A stretch of DNA of 33,677 nt from an uncultured Lachnospiraceae bacterium (GTDB taxonomy: Bacteria > Bacillota > Clostridia > Lachnospirales > Lachnospiraceae): NCBI GenBank assembly GCA_947624815.1, contig CANQME010000026.1, positions 1 to 33,677 on the forward strand, written 5' to 3'. Positions 6,719-14,108 of the stretch are shown piece after piece (the first letter of the stretch is position 1; every line of letters begins with the position of its first letter). The notes under the pieces are model-generated. The model did not search any database and was not told the DNA's origin. It was given only the letters and a program-made list of their open reading frames with translations. A program made the translations under genes and the position numbers.

Positions 6719-6757
6719 TTTTGTGGGAACCCTCACAGGTCGTCGGCTCTTATTTCA
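6708..6757 (+). terminator. Intrinsic terminator after the XRE/KTR genes
   Basis: An 11-bp stem (AGAGCCGATGA at 6708-6718 with TCGTCGGCTCT at 6740-6750, one wobble pair) is followed by TTATTTC. The KTR stop codon is inside the left arm. Confidence 0.7.
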
Positions 6758-6848
6758 TATACTTACTAATCTACCCAGCGGCAGAAAAGAAAATAACCGC
6801 TGTCAGTCAGGTGATCTCTCACGCTCAAATTTCAAAGTCAACGGCAAG

Positions 6849-6880
6849 CAGCGGTTTTGAATAAGCCGCTGTTTCTTTTT
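6849..6880 (+). terminator. Terminator- or attenuator-like hairpin
   Basis: CAGCGG (6849-6854) pairs with CCGCTG (6866-6871), followed by TTTCTTTTTG. It precedes the tiny frame at 6944 by about 60 bp, so it could be the end of an upstream transcript or an attenuator. The stretch 6760-6930 holds no gene I can support. Confidence 0.45.
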
Positions 6881-6943
6881 GTCCCCCAAACGAGACAATG
6901 GCTGATTGCTGATAGATACGGCGGCTAACAGGAGGTAGCCGCC

Positions 6944-7003
6944 ATGAAGCCAATTCCATATCGACAAATTCCAACAAGGACGCTCCGCTCAAAAAAAGTC
7001 TGA
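6944..7003 (+). CDS. Possible 19-residue leader peptide or start of a frameshifted gene
   Basis: ATG 6944 has an excellent AGGAGG (6930-6935) with 8-base spacing and encodes MKPIPYRQIPTRTLRSKKV. The stop follows directly after a run of seven A (6991-6997). A one-base slip in that run would join it to a frame that stays open for roughly 80 more codons and contains CRLCG. It may be a leader peptide, an indel-broken gene, or a slippage product. The sequence matches no family I know. Confidence 0.3.
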   Translation: MKPIPYRQIPTRTLRSKKV

Positions 7004-7075
7004 TCCAGCAAGCGGGATACCCTGCCGAGGAAGATGAACACACAAATCATGTAAATACTTCTGCTAATTCCATTT

Positions 7076-7108
7076 CGCCCGTCTGCCATGTGCAGGCGGG
7101 CGATTTTT
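7076..7108 (+). terminator. Intrinsic terminator
   Basis: CGCCCGTCTGC (7076-7086) pairs with GCAGGCGGGCG (7092-7102) with one wobble and a 5-nt loop, followed by ATTTTTG. It would end transcripts arising near 6900. Confidence 0.65.
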
Positions 7109-7156
7109 GTCGTTTATGTGGGCCTCCTTCAAAAAAAGGAGTCTCGGTGTTTCTGA

Positions 7157-7393
7157 GGCGAAAGGGAGAAAATCACCACCCCGCAGCACCATGCGGCGCG
7201 CAATATCCAGCGCGACTATGCCCGCCTTCGGGATCGTGAAAAATCCCTGGACGATCTGAACGCCTCCGAGCTGGAGCAGACCGCCACGGTGGACAAGTAT
7301 TTCATGGACGAGCATGTCTTTGAAGTGCTGGGGCTCCCGGTCGTTGTGACCGGCGATCTCCTGGCCGAAGCGTTGGCGTGGCTGCCGGCGTAA
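7157..7393 (+). pseudogene. Truncated sigma-70-like protein of conjugative elements
   Basis: An open frame with no usable start encodes NIQRDYARLRDREKSLDDL, then TVDKYFMDEHVFEVLGLPV, then GDLLAEALAWLPA and a stop. This matches my recollection of the N-terminal half of the small sigma-70 family proteins found in conjugative transposons of gut Firmicutes. In those, a LPxxxR step is followed by the region-4 helix-turn-helix. The helix-turn-helix half is missing here: after WLPA the sequence turns into unrelated DNA. GC content is higher than in the XRE/KTR part, suggesting a different source. Loss of the DNA-binding part implies it is not functional. Confidence 0.55.
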
Positions 7394-7580
7394 ACCGCCC
7401 GGAACAGGTTTCTCTCCCTTTCCCTGTTCCCCGGTCCGCAGAGCTGCCTGATCGCTCTTTGAAAAAGAAAGCCCGGAGGGAGGCCTTCGGCGCAGTATAG
7501 GGCAGACGGACACATTCTGTCTGTGCCGAGCCGGACAGACGGTGCGCCATGACCTCGTCGAAGCAAGCTCCGTATCTTTC

Positions 7581-7655
7581 GCTTCCACGCAAGCGTGAAA
7601 GCTCAATCACTACGCTGCTTCTCCTCTCCCCAAAAAGTCTTGCGACTTTTCGGGG
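7581..7655. other. oriT-like cluster of inverted repeats
   Basis: Two hairpins lie close together: GCTTCCACGC/GCGTGAAAGC (7581-7602, one mismatch) and CCCCAAAAAGT/ACTTTTCGGGG (7628-7655, one mismatch, 6-nt loop). Neither has a U-tract. They sit between remnants of element genes. Transfer origins of mobilisable elements have such non-coding hairpin pairs next to the nick site. No relaxase gene is present, so this is suggestive only. The rest of 7394-7650 shows no gene I can support. Confidence 0.25.
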
Positions 7656-7832
7656 ACCCCATACGAGCGAGCGATCCACACCGGGCTGCGGGGTGTGCGG
7701 CCTCCCGAAGAACCGAAGGAACCGGCGCCGGCGCCTATCGACCTGGCAAGCCTGGTGGAGCAGCTTCAGAAGTCGCCGGGGCTAGCAAACGCCCTGGCTG
7801 CGCTGATTGCGGCGCAACCAGCCGTCAGATAG
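7653..7832 (+). pseudogene. C-terminal fragment of an unidentified element gene
   Basis: A frame open up to TAG 7830-7832 encodes a Pro/Glu-rich stretch (PPEEPKEPAPAP) and then IDLASLVEQLQKSPGLANAL with an Ala-rich end. It reads like a linker plus a terminal helix of a real protein whose front part has been lost. Upstream it runs into the oriT-like hairpins. I do not recognise the family. Confidence 0.35.
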
Positions 7833-7942
7833 TTCGGGAACAGCGGGGACCTCAAATTAGCAAAGAGAGCTTTTTTCTTAGCAGATTTGTGAAAACCGTT
7901 CGATTCCTTTTAGCAAGAATACAGCTTGTATTGCATAAAAAT

Positions 7943-7988
7943 CCTCCCGGCAGAAACGGCCAACACGGTGGAGCAGCCTGTCGGGAGG
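7943..7988. repeat. 11-bp inverted repeat near the right element end
   Basis: CCTCCCGGCAG (7943-7953) and CTGTCGGGAGG (7978-7988) are inverted copies with one wobble, separated by 24 bp. It lies 50 bp inside the right attachment repeat. Recombinase arm-site or a structural role are both possible; nothing decides between them. Confidence 0.35.
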
Positions 7989-7995
7989 TAGGGAC

Positions 7996-8034
7996 AAGAA
8001 AAGCCGCAAACCCTTGAAAATAAAGGCTTGCGGC
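7996..8034 (-). terminator. Intrinsic terminator of the tRNA-Arg transcript
   Basis: On the minus strand GCCGCAA...TTGCGGC (8034-8028 with 8009-8003), extended inward by AGCCTT/AAGGGT-type pairing, is followed by TTTTCTTG. It lies 10 bp beyond the encoded CCA. It is on the element side of the repeat, so the integrated DNA seems to supply the tRNA gene with its terminator. Confidence 0.65.
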
Positions 8035-8040
8035 GGTGTT

Positions 8041-8088
8041 TGCTGGCGTCCGCGAGGTGACTCGAACACCCGACCTACCGCTTAGGAG
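8041..8088 (+). repeat. Right attachment-site repeat, within the intact tRNA-Arg
   Basis: This is the right copy of the 48-bp direct repeat (partner 4924-4971). Its inner 40 bp (8049-8088) are identical to 4932-4971. The match stops exactly at the 5' border of the anticodon loop, a usual crossover limit for tRNA-targeting integrases. The 3.1 kb between the copies is the integrated segment or what remains of it. Confidence 0.9.
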
Positions 8089-8120
8089 GCGGTCGCTCTA
8101 TCCAACTGAGCTACGCAGAC
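8044..8120 (-). tRNA. tRNA-Arg (anticodon CCT)
   Basis: The minus strand folds as a full cloverleaf. The acceptor stem is GTCTGCG/CGCGGAC, the D arm holds AGCTCAGTTGGATAGAGC, the anticodon stem ACCGC/GCGGT encloses the loop CTCCTAA with anticodon CCT (reads AGG), and the T arm contains GGTGTTCGAGTCACC. The discriminator is G (complement of 8047) and CCA is encoded at 8046-8044. Its 3' half is duplicated at 4924-4971 by element integration. The promoter is at 8188-8215. Confidence 0.95.
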
Positions 8121-8187
8121 GTATCTGAAATTCACGGCGGCTTCCTGACCGTACAGACGAATCTGTAAGGCATCCGCCGCACAAACT

Positions 8188-8215
8188 ATTATATCAGAAA
8201 ATACTGATTCGTCAA
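8188..8215 (-). promoter_or_regulatory. Sigma-A promoter of tRNA-Arg
   Basis: On the minus strand TTGACG and a perfect TATAAT are spaced 16 bp apart. The -35 overlaps the last codons of the DUF3881 gene. The leader of about 60 nt before the mature tRNA contains ACAGA-TTCG-TCTGT, a perfect UUCG-capped hairpin inside a longer GC-rich stem. Confidence 0.8.
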
Positions 8216-9096
8216 GACTTGAATTTGGCTGTCCCCATCATCCAGATCTGACCCTTGAAGCGGCGGCCGATCTCCGGCTCTCCCATCAGATCCTTACGGT
8301 TGATCGCCACATGGAAGATCACATCGTTGCAGTCCAGCTTCAGATTATAGATCTCCTCGCCGGTCATTTTATTTTCCACAAGCTCCATATGGACGATGTC
8401 CCCGATGACCGCATACTGGTCGCACTCGATCCCGGACGGCATAAAGCACGTATCTATGATCGAATAAATATCCTCCTTCATCACGCGTCTGGAAATCTGC
8501 GAATACAGGTCGATATCCTCGATCGTCAGGGTCTCCATGGCGTCCTCGTCGCCGCGCTTGGCTGCCTCCATCAGATTGTTGCGTTCTTTCGTCGCAACCT
8601 TGGCCATCTCCACCTGCTTGGCTGTCTTCTTGACGGGAAGAAGGATCTTTCCCTTGACAGAAAGAGCCGCCAGGTTTACATAATTTGTCTCCGTGGACTC
8701 GCGCGCCAGGCTGCGGGCACGGAATTCCATCACATTTTCCAGATAGAAAATAAGAGAGATTCCTACTTTGTATTCATCGAGCAGTCCGGCATAGGTCTCC
8801 TTCTCCGTGTGGCGCTGAATACTGCAGTCAGCTTCCGAGGACAGATCATGGCTTAACAGATACGGCAGATAATATTCCGGGTAGATCGTTCCGGATTCAT
8901 CCATCTCACCATAGATATCAAGCCCCATATCCGGCGCTACTTCGGCGCGGACATGACACAGATTCGTCTCCGGATCAAGCTGGAGCTTCCGGATCTGGGA
9001 CGGCTCAGCCTCCTGAATCAGTTCATCAAGCAGATCCTCGATATCATGTTTTTTCTGATACAGGCTAAAACCCACAGCACGCAAATATTTATGCAT
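8212..9096 (-). CDS. DUF3881 family protein
   Basis: A 294-residue soluble protein starting MHKYLRAVGFSLYQ behind AAGGAG. The N-terminal MHKYLRAVGFS block, the central ALSVKGKILLPVKKT and the C-terminal GRRFKGQIWMMGTAKF fit the DUF3881 family, which I know almost only from Lachnospiraceae and close relatives. No signal peptide or membrane segment is visible. It is the last core gene before the tRNA integration site and lies downstream of gdhA, behind a terminator, so it is probably a separate unit. Its function is unknown. Family call is from recalled pattern; I am fairly sure. Confidence 0.8.
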   Translation of the reverse strand: MHKYLRAVGFSLYQKKHDIEDLLDELIQEAEPSQIRKLQLDPETNLCHVRAEVAPDMGLDIYGEMDESGTIYPEYYLPYLLSHDLSSEADCSIQRHTEKETYAGLLDEYKVGISLIFYLENVMEFRARSLARESTETNYVNLAALSVKGKILLPVKKTAKQVEMAKVATKERNNLMEAAKRGDEDAMETLTIEDIDLYSQISRRVMKEDIYSIIDTCFMPSGIECDQYAVIGDIVHMELVENKMTGEEIYNLKLDCNDVIFHVAINRKDLMGEPEIGRRFKGQIWMMGTAKFKS

Positions 9097-9177
9097 GAAA
9101 TCTCCTTATTCTATACAAAGACGCTGCCGCACAAGCCGGTCATGCAGCCGTCTATTCCTCAAACAAGCTTCGTCGAA

Positions 9178-9205
9178 GAAAAGCCTGTCACATGGCAGGC
9201 TTTTC
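9178..9205 (-). terminator. Intrinsic terminator of gdhA
   Basis: A 10-bp perfect stem, GAAAAGCCTG with CAGGCTTTTC, with an 8-nt loop and T-rich flank on the minus strand, lies 40 bp past the gdhA stop. Confidence 0.75.
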
Positions 9206-9245
9206 TCGTCATACACTCTACATTCGTTATCCTTATCGTATCCGA

Positions 9246-10653
<1,408 letters not shown>

Positions 10654-10661
10654 CAAGTATT

Positions 10662-11162
10662 TTAATATCCGAGCGCCTGCTCAAGGGCCTCCTTTTCCTC
10701 ATTCCCAAGGGTGATCTCCGCTTCCCCATTCACAACATCCTTGATATAGAGATAGCAGCCCTCCCGGCTGTGAACGGAATTAAGAATGAAGCCAGTGTTG
10801 TTCAGATCCAGCATGGCAAATGCAAAGCTCAGGTTCCCACCCATTCCTTTGAACGCATTGTATTTGATCATTCCAAACTTCTGAAAAGATCCCTTCACGC
10901 TCTTGGTGACCGCCTTCATCGTCTCCTTCGTCGCGCGGTCCTGCGACTTGATCTCGCGATTCTCCTCCACGATATCCATGATAACCTGTTCCAGTGATTC
11001 CGCATCTCTCCCCCGCATAAACGCGTCATATCTGCGATACATCCTGTTATTCTGAAGAATGCAGACAATGACCATAACCAAAAGCAGAACCGTAACCGCA
11101 GCAAGACTTATGATCACGATTCCCGGGTCGATCGGCCACCGGTTAAGCATACTGTTTTCCAT
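10662..11162 (-). CDS. DUF4446 family membrane-anchored protein
   Basis: A 166-residue protein with one N-terminal membrane helix (IVIISLAAVTVLLLVMVIVCI, roughly 14-35). A charged, probably coiled-coil stretch (to about 95) follows, then a compact domain with YNAFKGMGGNLSFAFAMLD and GFILNSVHSREG, the signature of DUF4446. This gene typically lies directly after parB in Clostridia, as here, suggesting a link to chromosome organisation or the division machinery; no function is established. GAGGAGA precedes the ATG. It is read in the same direction as parA-parB, 45 bp after parB. Confidence 0.85.
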   Translation of the reverse strand: MENSMLNRWPIDPGIVIISLAAVTVLLLVMVIVCILQNNRMYRRYDAFMRGRDAESLEQVIMDIVEENREIKSQDRATKETMKAVTKSVKGSFQKFGMIKYNAFKGMGGNLSFAFAMLDLNNTGFILNSVHSREGCYLYIKDVVNGEAEITLGNEEKEALEQALGY

Positions 11163-11207
11163 ATGTCTCTCCTCGTTTCTTTCCTGTGCGTATAAATGAG
11201 CTCCGGC

Positions 11208-12251
11208 TTACTTATTATTGTCACGCAGAGATTCCAACAATTCCACAATACGTTCCAACTCCGCCTGGGAGTAATATTCGATCTCCACCTTTCCCTTATT
11301 GCGGTCCCGCCGGTTGATCGTTACTTTCGTACCCACCGCCTGCTTCATACGTTCTTCCAGATCCCTGAAAATGAACGAAATGTCCTTCTCTTCCTCTTTC
11401 CCCTTCTTCGTCCTCGGAGGTTTATTCAGAACCTTCACCAGCTTCTCCGCATCTCGAACGCTCAGCTTCTCTCCGACGATCTTCAGCGCAGCCTGATACT
11501 GCTGCTCTCCATCCTCAAGCCCAAGAAGCGCCCTTGCATGTCCCCCGGTGATCTGATTCTGAACAAGGAGTTCCAGAACACGCTTGTCCAACTTCAGAAG
11601 ACGAAGACTATTGGTAATCGTAGTGCGGTTCTTCGACACTCTCTCCGCAATCTCTTCCTGCGTTAGATCAAATTCCTGCATCAACTGCTGATACGCCTGC
11701 GCCTCTTCCACTGGATTCAGATCAGCTCTCTGGACATTCTCGATCAAAGAGATCTCCATCGCCTGCTGTCTCGAATACTCCTTAACAACGACCGGAACCT
11801 CCTTCAGCCCCGCTTCCCTTGCCGCCCGCCAACGCCGCTCACCGGCAATGATCTCATAATGAGTTCCCTTCTTCTGAACAAGAAGCGGCTGAAGAATCCC
11901 ATACTTCTTAACAGAATCAGCAAGCTCGCTGATCTGCTCCTTATCAAAATTCTTACGCGGCTGCTCACGGTTCGGTTCCACAAGAGCCAGCTTCACCATA
12001 TACTCCTTGCCCGGTTCTTCCTTTGAAGACACTTTATCCGCCCTGTATTTGGCGCCCTTTTCCATAACCAGCTGGTTCGGATCCGTATCTGCTATTTCAT
12101 AGATTCCCCCATCGCTTCCGGACGATATCCGTGCATCGGATGTTTCACGTGAAACATTCCTCTCTTCGACCGTCTGCCTGCTTTCATTGACTACATCATC
12201 TCCGAAAATAGCCGCCAGTCCCTTCCCTAATCCTTTCTTCTTTGTCGCCAT
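11208..12251 (-). CDS. parB: Chromosome partitioning protein ParB (Spo0J)
   Basis: A 347-residue CTP-dependent DNA clamp that loads at parS sites and spreads to recruit SMC. After an N-terminal tail of about 90 residues comes the ParB/Srx-type nucleotide domain, with NREQPRKNF and the GERRWRAA motif. A helix-turn-helix follows (LTQEEIAERVSKNRTTITNSL), and the C-terminal dimerisation domain (about 290-347) is Lys/Glu rich. The N-terminal tail is longer than in Bacillus Spo0J and its gene contains a perfect parS (12141-12156), encoding NVSRETS. Its ATG overlaps the parA stop (TGATG), so the pair is coupled. Five parS or parS-like sites lie within 2.5 kb. Confidence 0.97.
   Translation of the reverse strand: MATKKKGLGKGLAAIFGDDVVNESRQTVEERNVSRETSDARISSGSDGGIYEIADTDPNQLVMEKGAKYRADKVSSKEEPGKEYMVKLALVEPNREQPRKNFDKEQISELADSVKKYGILQPLLVQKKGTHYEIIAGERRWRAAREAGLKEVPVVVKEYSRQQAMEISLIENVQRADLNPVEEAQAYQQLMQEFDLTQEEIAERVSKNRTTITNSLRLLKLDKRVLELLVQNQITGGHARALLGLEDGEQQYQAALKIVGEKLSVRDAEKLVKVLNKPPRTKKGKEEEKDISFIFRDLEERMKQAVGTKVTINRRDRNKGKVEIEYYSQAELERIVELLESLRDNNK
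12141..12156. promoter_or_regulatory. parS site inside parB
   Basis: TGTTTCACGTGAAACA is the exact 16-bp palindromic parS consensus. It falls in the coding sequence of parB itself, about codons 32-37, and is read as NVSRETS on the minus strand. Confidence 0.95.
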
Positions 12252-13021
12252 CAGAAATCCTCCCCTCGACTTATCACTTCCGCAGCTAACAAACGATAGC
12301 TTTCCGCTCCGGCGGATCTGGAATCATATACAGTGATCGGCATACCATGGCTTGGTGCTTCCGCAAGACGGACATTCCTGGGAATGATCGTCTTATAGAT
12401 ATTCTGGTTCAGATTATTCTTCACATTCTCAACGACCTGCAGAGACAGATTCGTTCTCGCGTCATACATCGTAAATACAACGCCCTCCGTCTCCAGATCC
12501 GGATTCAGCTTACGCTTGACCAGATTCACCGTATTCAGAACCTGGCTCAGTCCTTCCAATGCATAGTATTCGCACTGAATCGGAATCAATACCGTATCCG
12601 CAGCCGTCAAGGCATTAATCGTAAGTATATTCAGAGAAGGAGGGCAATCAATGATGATATAATCATAGAATTGCTCGACCTCCTTAAGATGAGTCCTCAA
12701 AACCGTCTCTTTGTTCTCGAACTCCAGTAATTCGATCTCTGCCCCCGCCAGATTCATATTCGAAGGAAGGACATCCAGATTCTCCTGTACATCTCTCTCC
12801 AGGCACTCGTCCATCTGACATTCCCCTACCAGAAGCTCATAGACGCTACTGTCATGACGATCCTTCTCCAGGCCGACGCCGCTGGTCGCATTGCCCTGAG
12901 GGTCGAAGTCCACCAGGAGTACCTTCTGGCCGGCTTCGGCGAGACAGGCGGAGAGATTAATAGCGGTTGTGGTTTTGCCTACGCCGCCTTTTTGATTAGC
13001 GATAGCAATAATTCTTCCCAT
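12251..13021 (-). CDS. parA: Chromosome partitioning ATPase ParA (Soj)
   Basis: A 256-residue Walker-type ATPase that binds DNA as a dimer and works with ParB to position origins. The deviant Walker A motif KGGVGKTT (K11-T18) has the signature lysine. Walker A' is VDFDPQGN and Walker B is YIIIDCPPSL. The start is set at ATG 13021 (MGRIIAIANQKGG), as in other Soj proteins, with AAAGGAA upstream; a GTG at 13048 would add 9 residues without a ribosome site. It is the first gene of the parA-parB-DUF4446 run. A TATACT at 13056-13061 (minus strand) may be its -10. No noc gene is found between it and rsmG, unlike in Bacillus. Confidence 0.97.
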   Translation of the reverse strand: MGRIIAIANQKGGVGKTTTAINLSACLAEAGQKVLLVDFDPQGNATSGVGLEKDRHDSSVYELLVGECQMDECLERDVQENLDVLPSNMNLAGAEIELLEFENKETVLRTHLKEVEQFYDYIIIDCPPSLNILTINALTAADTVLIPIQCEYYALEGLSQVLNTVNLVKRKLNPDLETEGVVFTMYDARTNLSLQVVENVKNNLNQNIYKTIIPRNVRLAEAPSHGMPITVYDSRSAGAESYRLLAAEVISRGEDF

Positions 13022-13169
13022 ATGAGGTTCGATTCCTTTCTGTGGCACAAATATAAGTATAGCATACTTTTGGAGTTTTTCATATGGATAAATTGTTAAT
13101 TTTCTTGGGGATTATTTTTGTGTTGTTGGGGGGATCGATCTAGATGTGTATTTTATTCGCGAAGTGTAC

Positions 13170-13391
13170 GCGCAGGGACCATACTCCATATGAGGTTCAG
13201 GATTTGCTCGCGGGAAAATCCTGGGTTCACAGCAATTTGCTAAGAACGTCGGGAAAACGGGGACCCCAGGTGGGCGCATCCGAATGCTAAATAACCTGGC
13301 GACCCCGTTTTCCCTCGAACGCAAATTACTGTTCACCTGGGATTTTCATCCGCTCACAAAATTCACCTCATATGGAGTATGGTCCCTGCGC
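13170..13391. repeat. 222-bp imperfect palindrome (palindrome A)
   Basis: The outermost 27 bp (13170-13196) are an exact inverted copy of 13365-13391. Further inward the arms stay similar; for example GGGAAAACGGGG (13254-13265) pairs with its inverted copy in the 13290-13315 stretch. The tip contains a short unpaired centre near 13280. The structure could be a degenerate MITE-like element with long inverted repeats or a structured part of the segregation locus. No reading frame of note lies in it, and it has no U-tract. Confidence 0.8.
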
Positions 13392-13485
13392 TGATTCTTC
13401 CGGGAGTGAGATGTAGCGATACATTTCTTCCTAGCTTGCAACTTCACTTAAAAATCTTATTAAGGAATATACTATAATAAATAGA

Positions 13486-13501
13486 TGTTCAACGTGAAAC
13501 G
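13486..13501. promoter_or_regulatory. Degenerate parS-like site in repeat unit 1
   Basis: TGTTCAACGTGAAACG keeps the ACGTGAAAC half of parS but differs from the consensus at three positions. The equivalent site in the next repeat unit is closer to consensus. Confidence 0.6.
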
Positions 13502-13654
13502 TACACCGACCTTCGCTGTCTTCAACCCAATCATTTCACCTCAGATTGAGTATTGTCCTTCTCTAGTTCTTCCACAAGTGAGATATAACTATACATTTCG
13601 ACTAGCAGCTTCACAAAGAAATCATATTAAAGAGTATAACTAATAATAAATGAA

Positions 13655-13670
13655 TGTTCCACGTGAAACG
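13655..13670. promoter_or_regulatory. parS-like site in repeat unit 2
   Basis: TGTTCCACGTGAAACG differs from the consensus only at position 5 and the last base. It lies exactly 169 bp after the site of unit 1. Confidence 0.8.
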
Positions 13671-13784
13671 TACACCTACCTTCAACGTCTTCACCTCAAT
13701 TAATCCTCCTCATATAAAGTATAGACCCTGCACTGATTCTTCCACAAGTAAGATATAACAACATCCAGACATATCGACAACCTA

Positions 13785-14042
13785 GCGGGACAGGCGGGAA
13801 TCAGAACATAACCTGGGCGCGATTTCACGGAGAAGGGTTAGTCTTTCTTAATGAAAAAACGACAGTTTGAGGGTCGACGCCCATGACCACAAGTCATGGG
13901 CGGAGCGGCAACCTGAGTGAGAATTTCTTCAGAAATTCTCACGAATTTGCCGTTGCCCTCAAACTGACGTTTTTGAATTTAGAAAGACTTCCCTTCGGAG
14001 TCATGAGCGCACAGGATATGTTCTGGTTCCCGCCCGTCCCGC
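13785..14042. repeat. 258-bp imperfect palindrome (palindrome B)
   Basis: Arms of about 90 bp are inverted copies with scattered differences: GCGGGACAGGCGGGAA at 13785-13800 matches the inverted end at 14027-14042, and the CAGTTTGAGGG block at 13863-13873 matches the inverted CCCTCAAACTG near 13957. Between the arms are two perfect hairpins: GCCCATGAC/GTCATGGGC (13879-13901) and GTGAGAATTTCT/AGAAATTCTCAC (13917-13942). No gene, transposase or U-tract is visible. With palindrome A it fills most of the spacer between parA and rsmG (13049-14108), in which I see no convincing gene. Confidence 0.75.
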
Positions 14043-14092
14043 GCCCCCTTCGCGAAAATGTACAATCCTCCTCCATATATCGAAGTATGGAA

Positions 14093-14108
14093 CGTCCCAC
14101 GTGAAACC
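14093..14108. promoter_or_regulatory. Degenerate parS-like site abutting rsmG
   Basis: CGTCCCACGTGAAACC retains the CCACGTGAAAC core and differs from consensus at four positions. It ends at the base before the rsmG stop codon. Confidence 0.5.

Larger units (their letters stand above)
13364..13760 (+). repeat. Diverged tandem repeat of about 170 bp carrying parS-like sites
   Basis: Units start at the CCTCA words near 13366, 13539 and 13708 (spacings 173 and 169 bp). Shared segments are a GAGTAT/AAGTAT-GTCC-type head, GATTCTTCC...AGTGAGAT, ATTAA-GAATAT...AATAATAAAT, and TGTTC-ACGTGAAACGTACACC. The third unit is cut short. The first unit's head is also the right end of palindrome A. Each complete unit carries one parS-like site at the same relative place, so parS copies were multiplied with the unit. 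Confidence 0.75.

Noticed and set aside
6944..7156. Annotating one frameshifted protein-coding gene
   Set aside because: It requires an assumed one-base change in the A7 run and reads through a clear terminator hairpin; kept as a finding and as a 19-codon frame only.
13785..14042. Palindrome B as a bidirectional intrinsic terminator
   Set aside because: Arms are far longer than a terminator and no T-run follows on either strand; parA and rsmG are transcribed in the same direction, so convergent termination is not needed.
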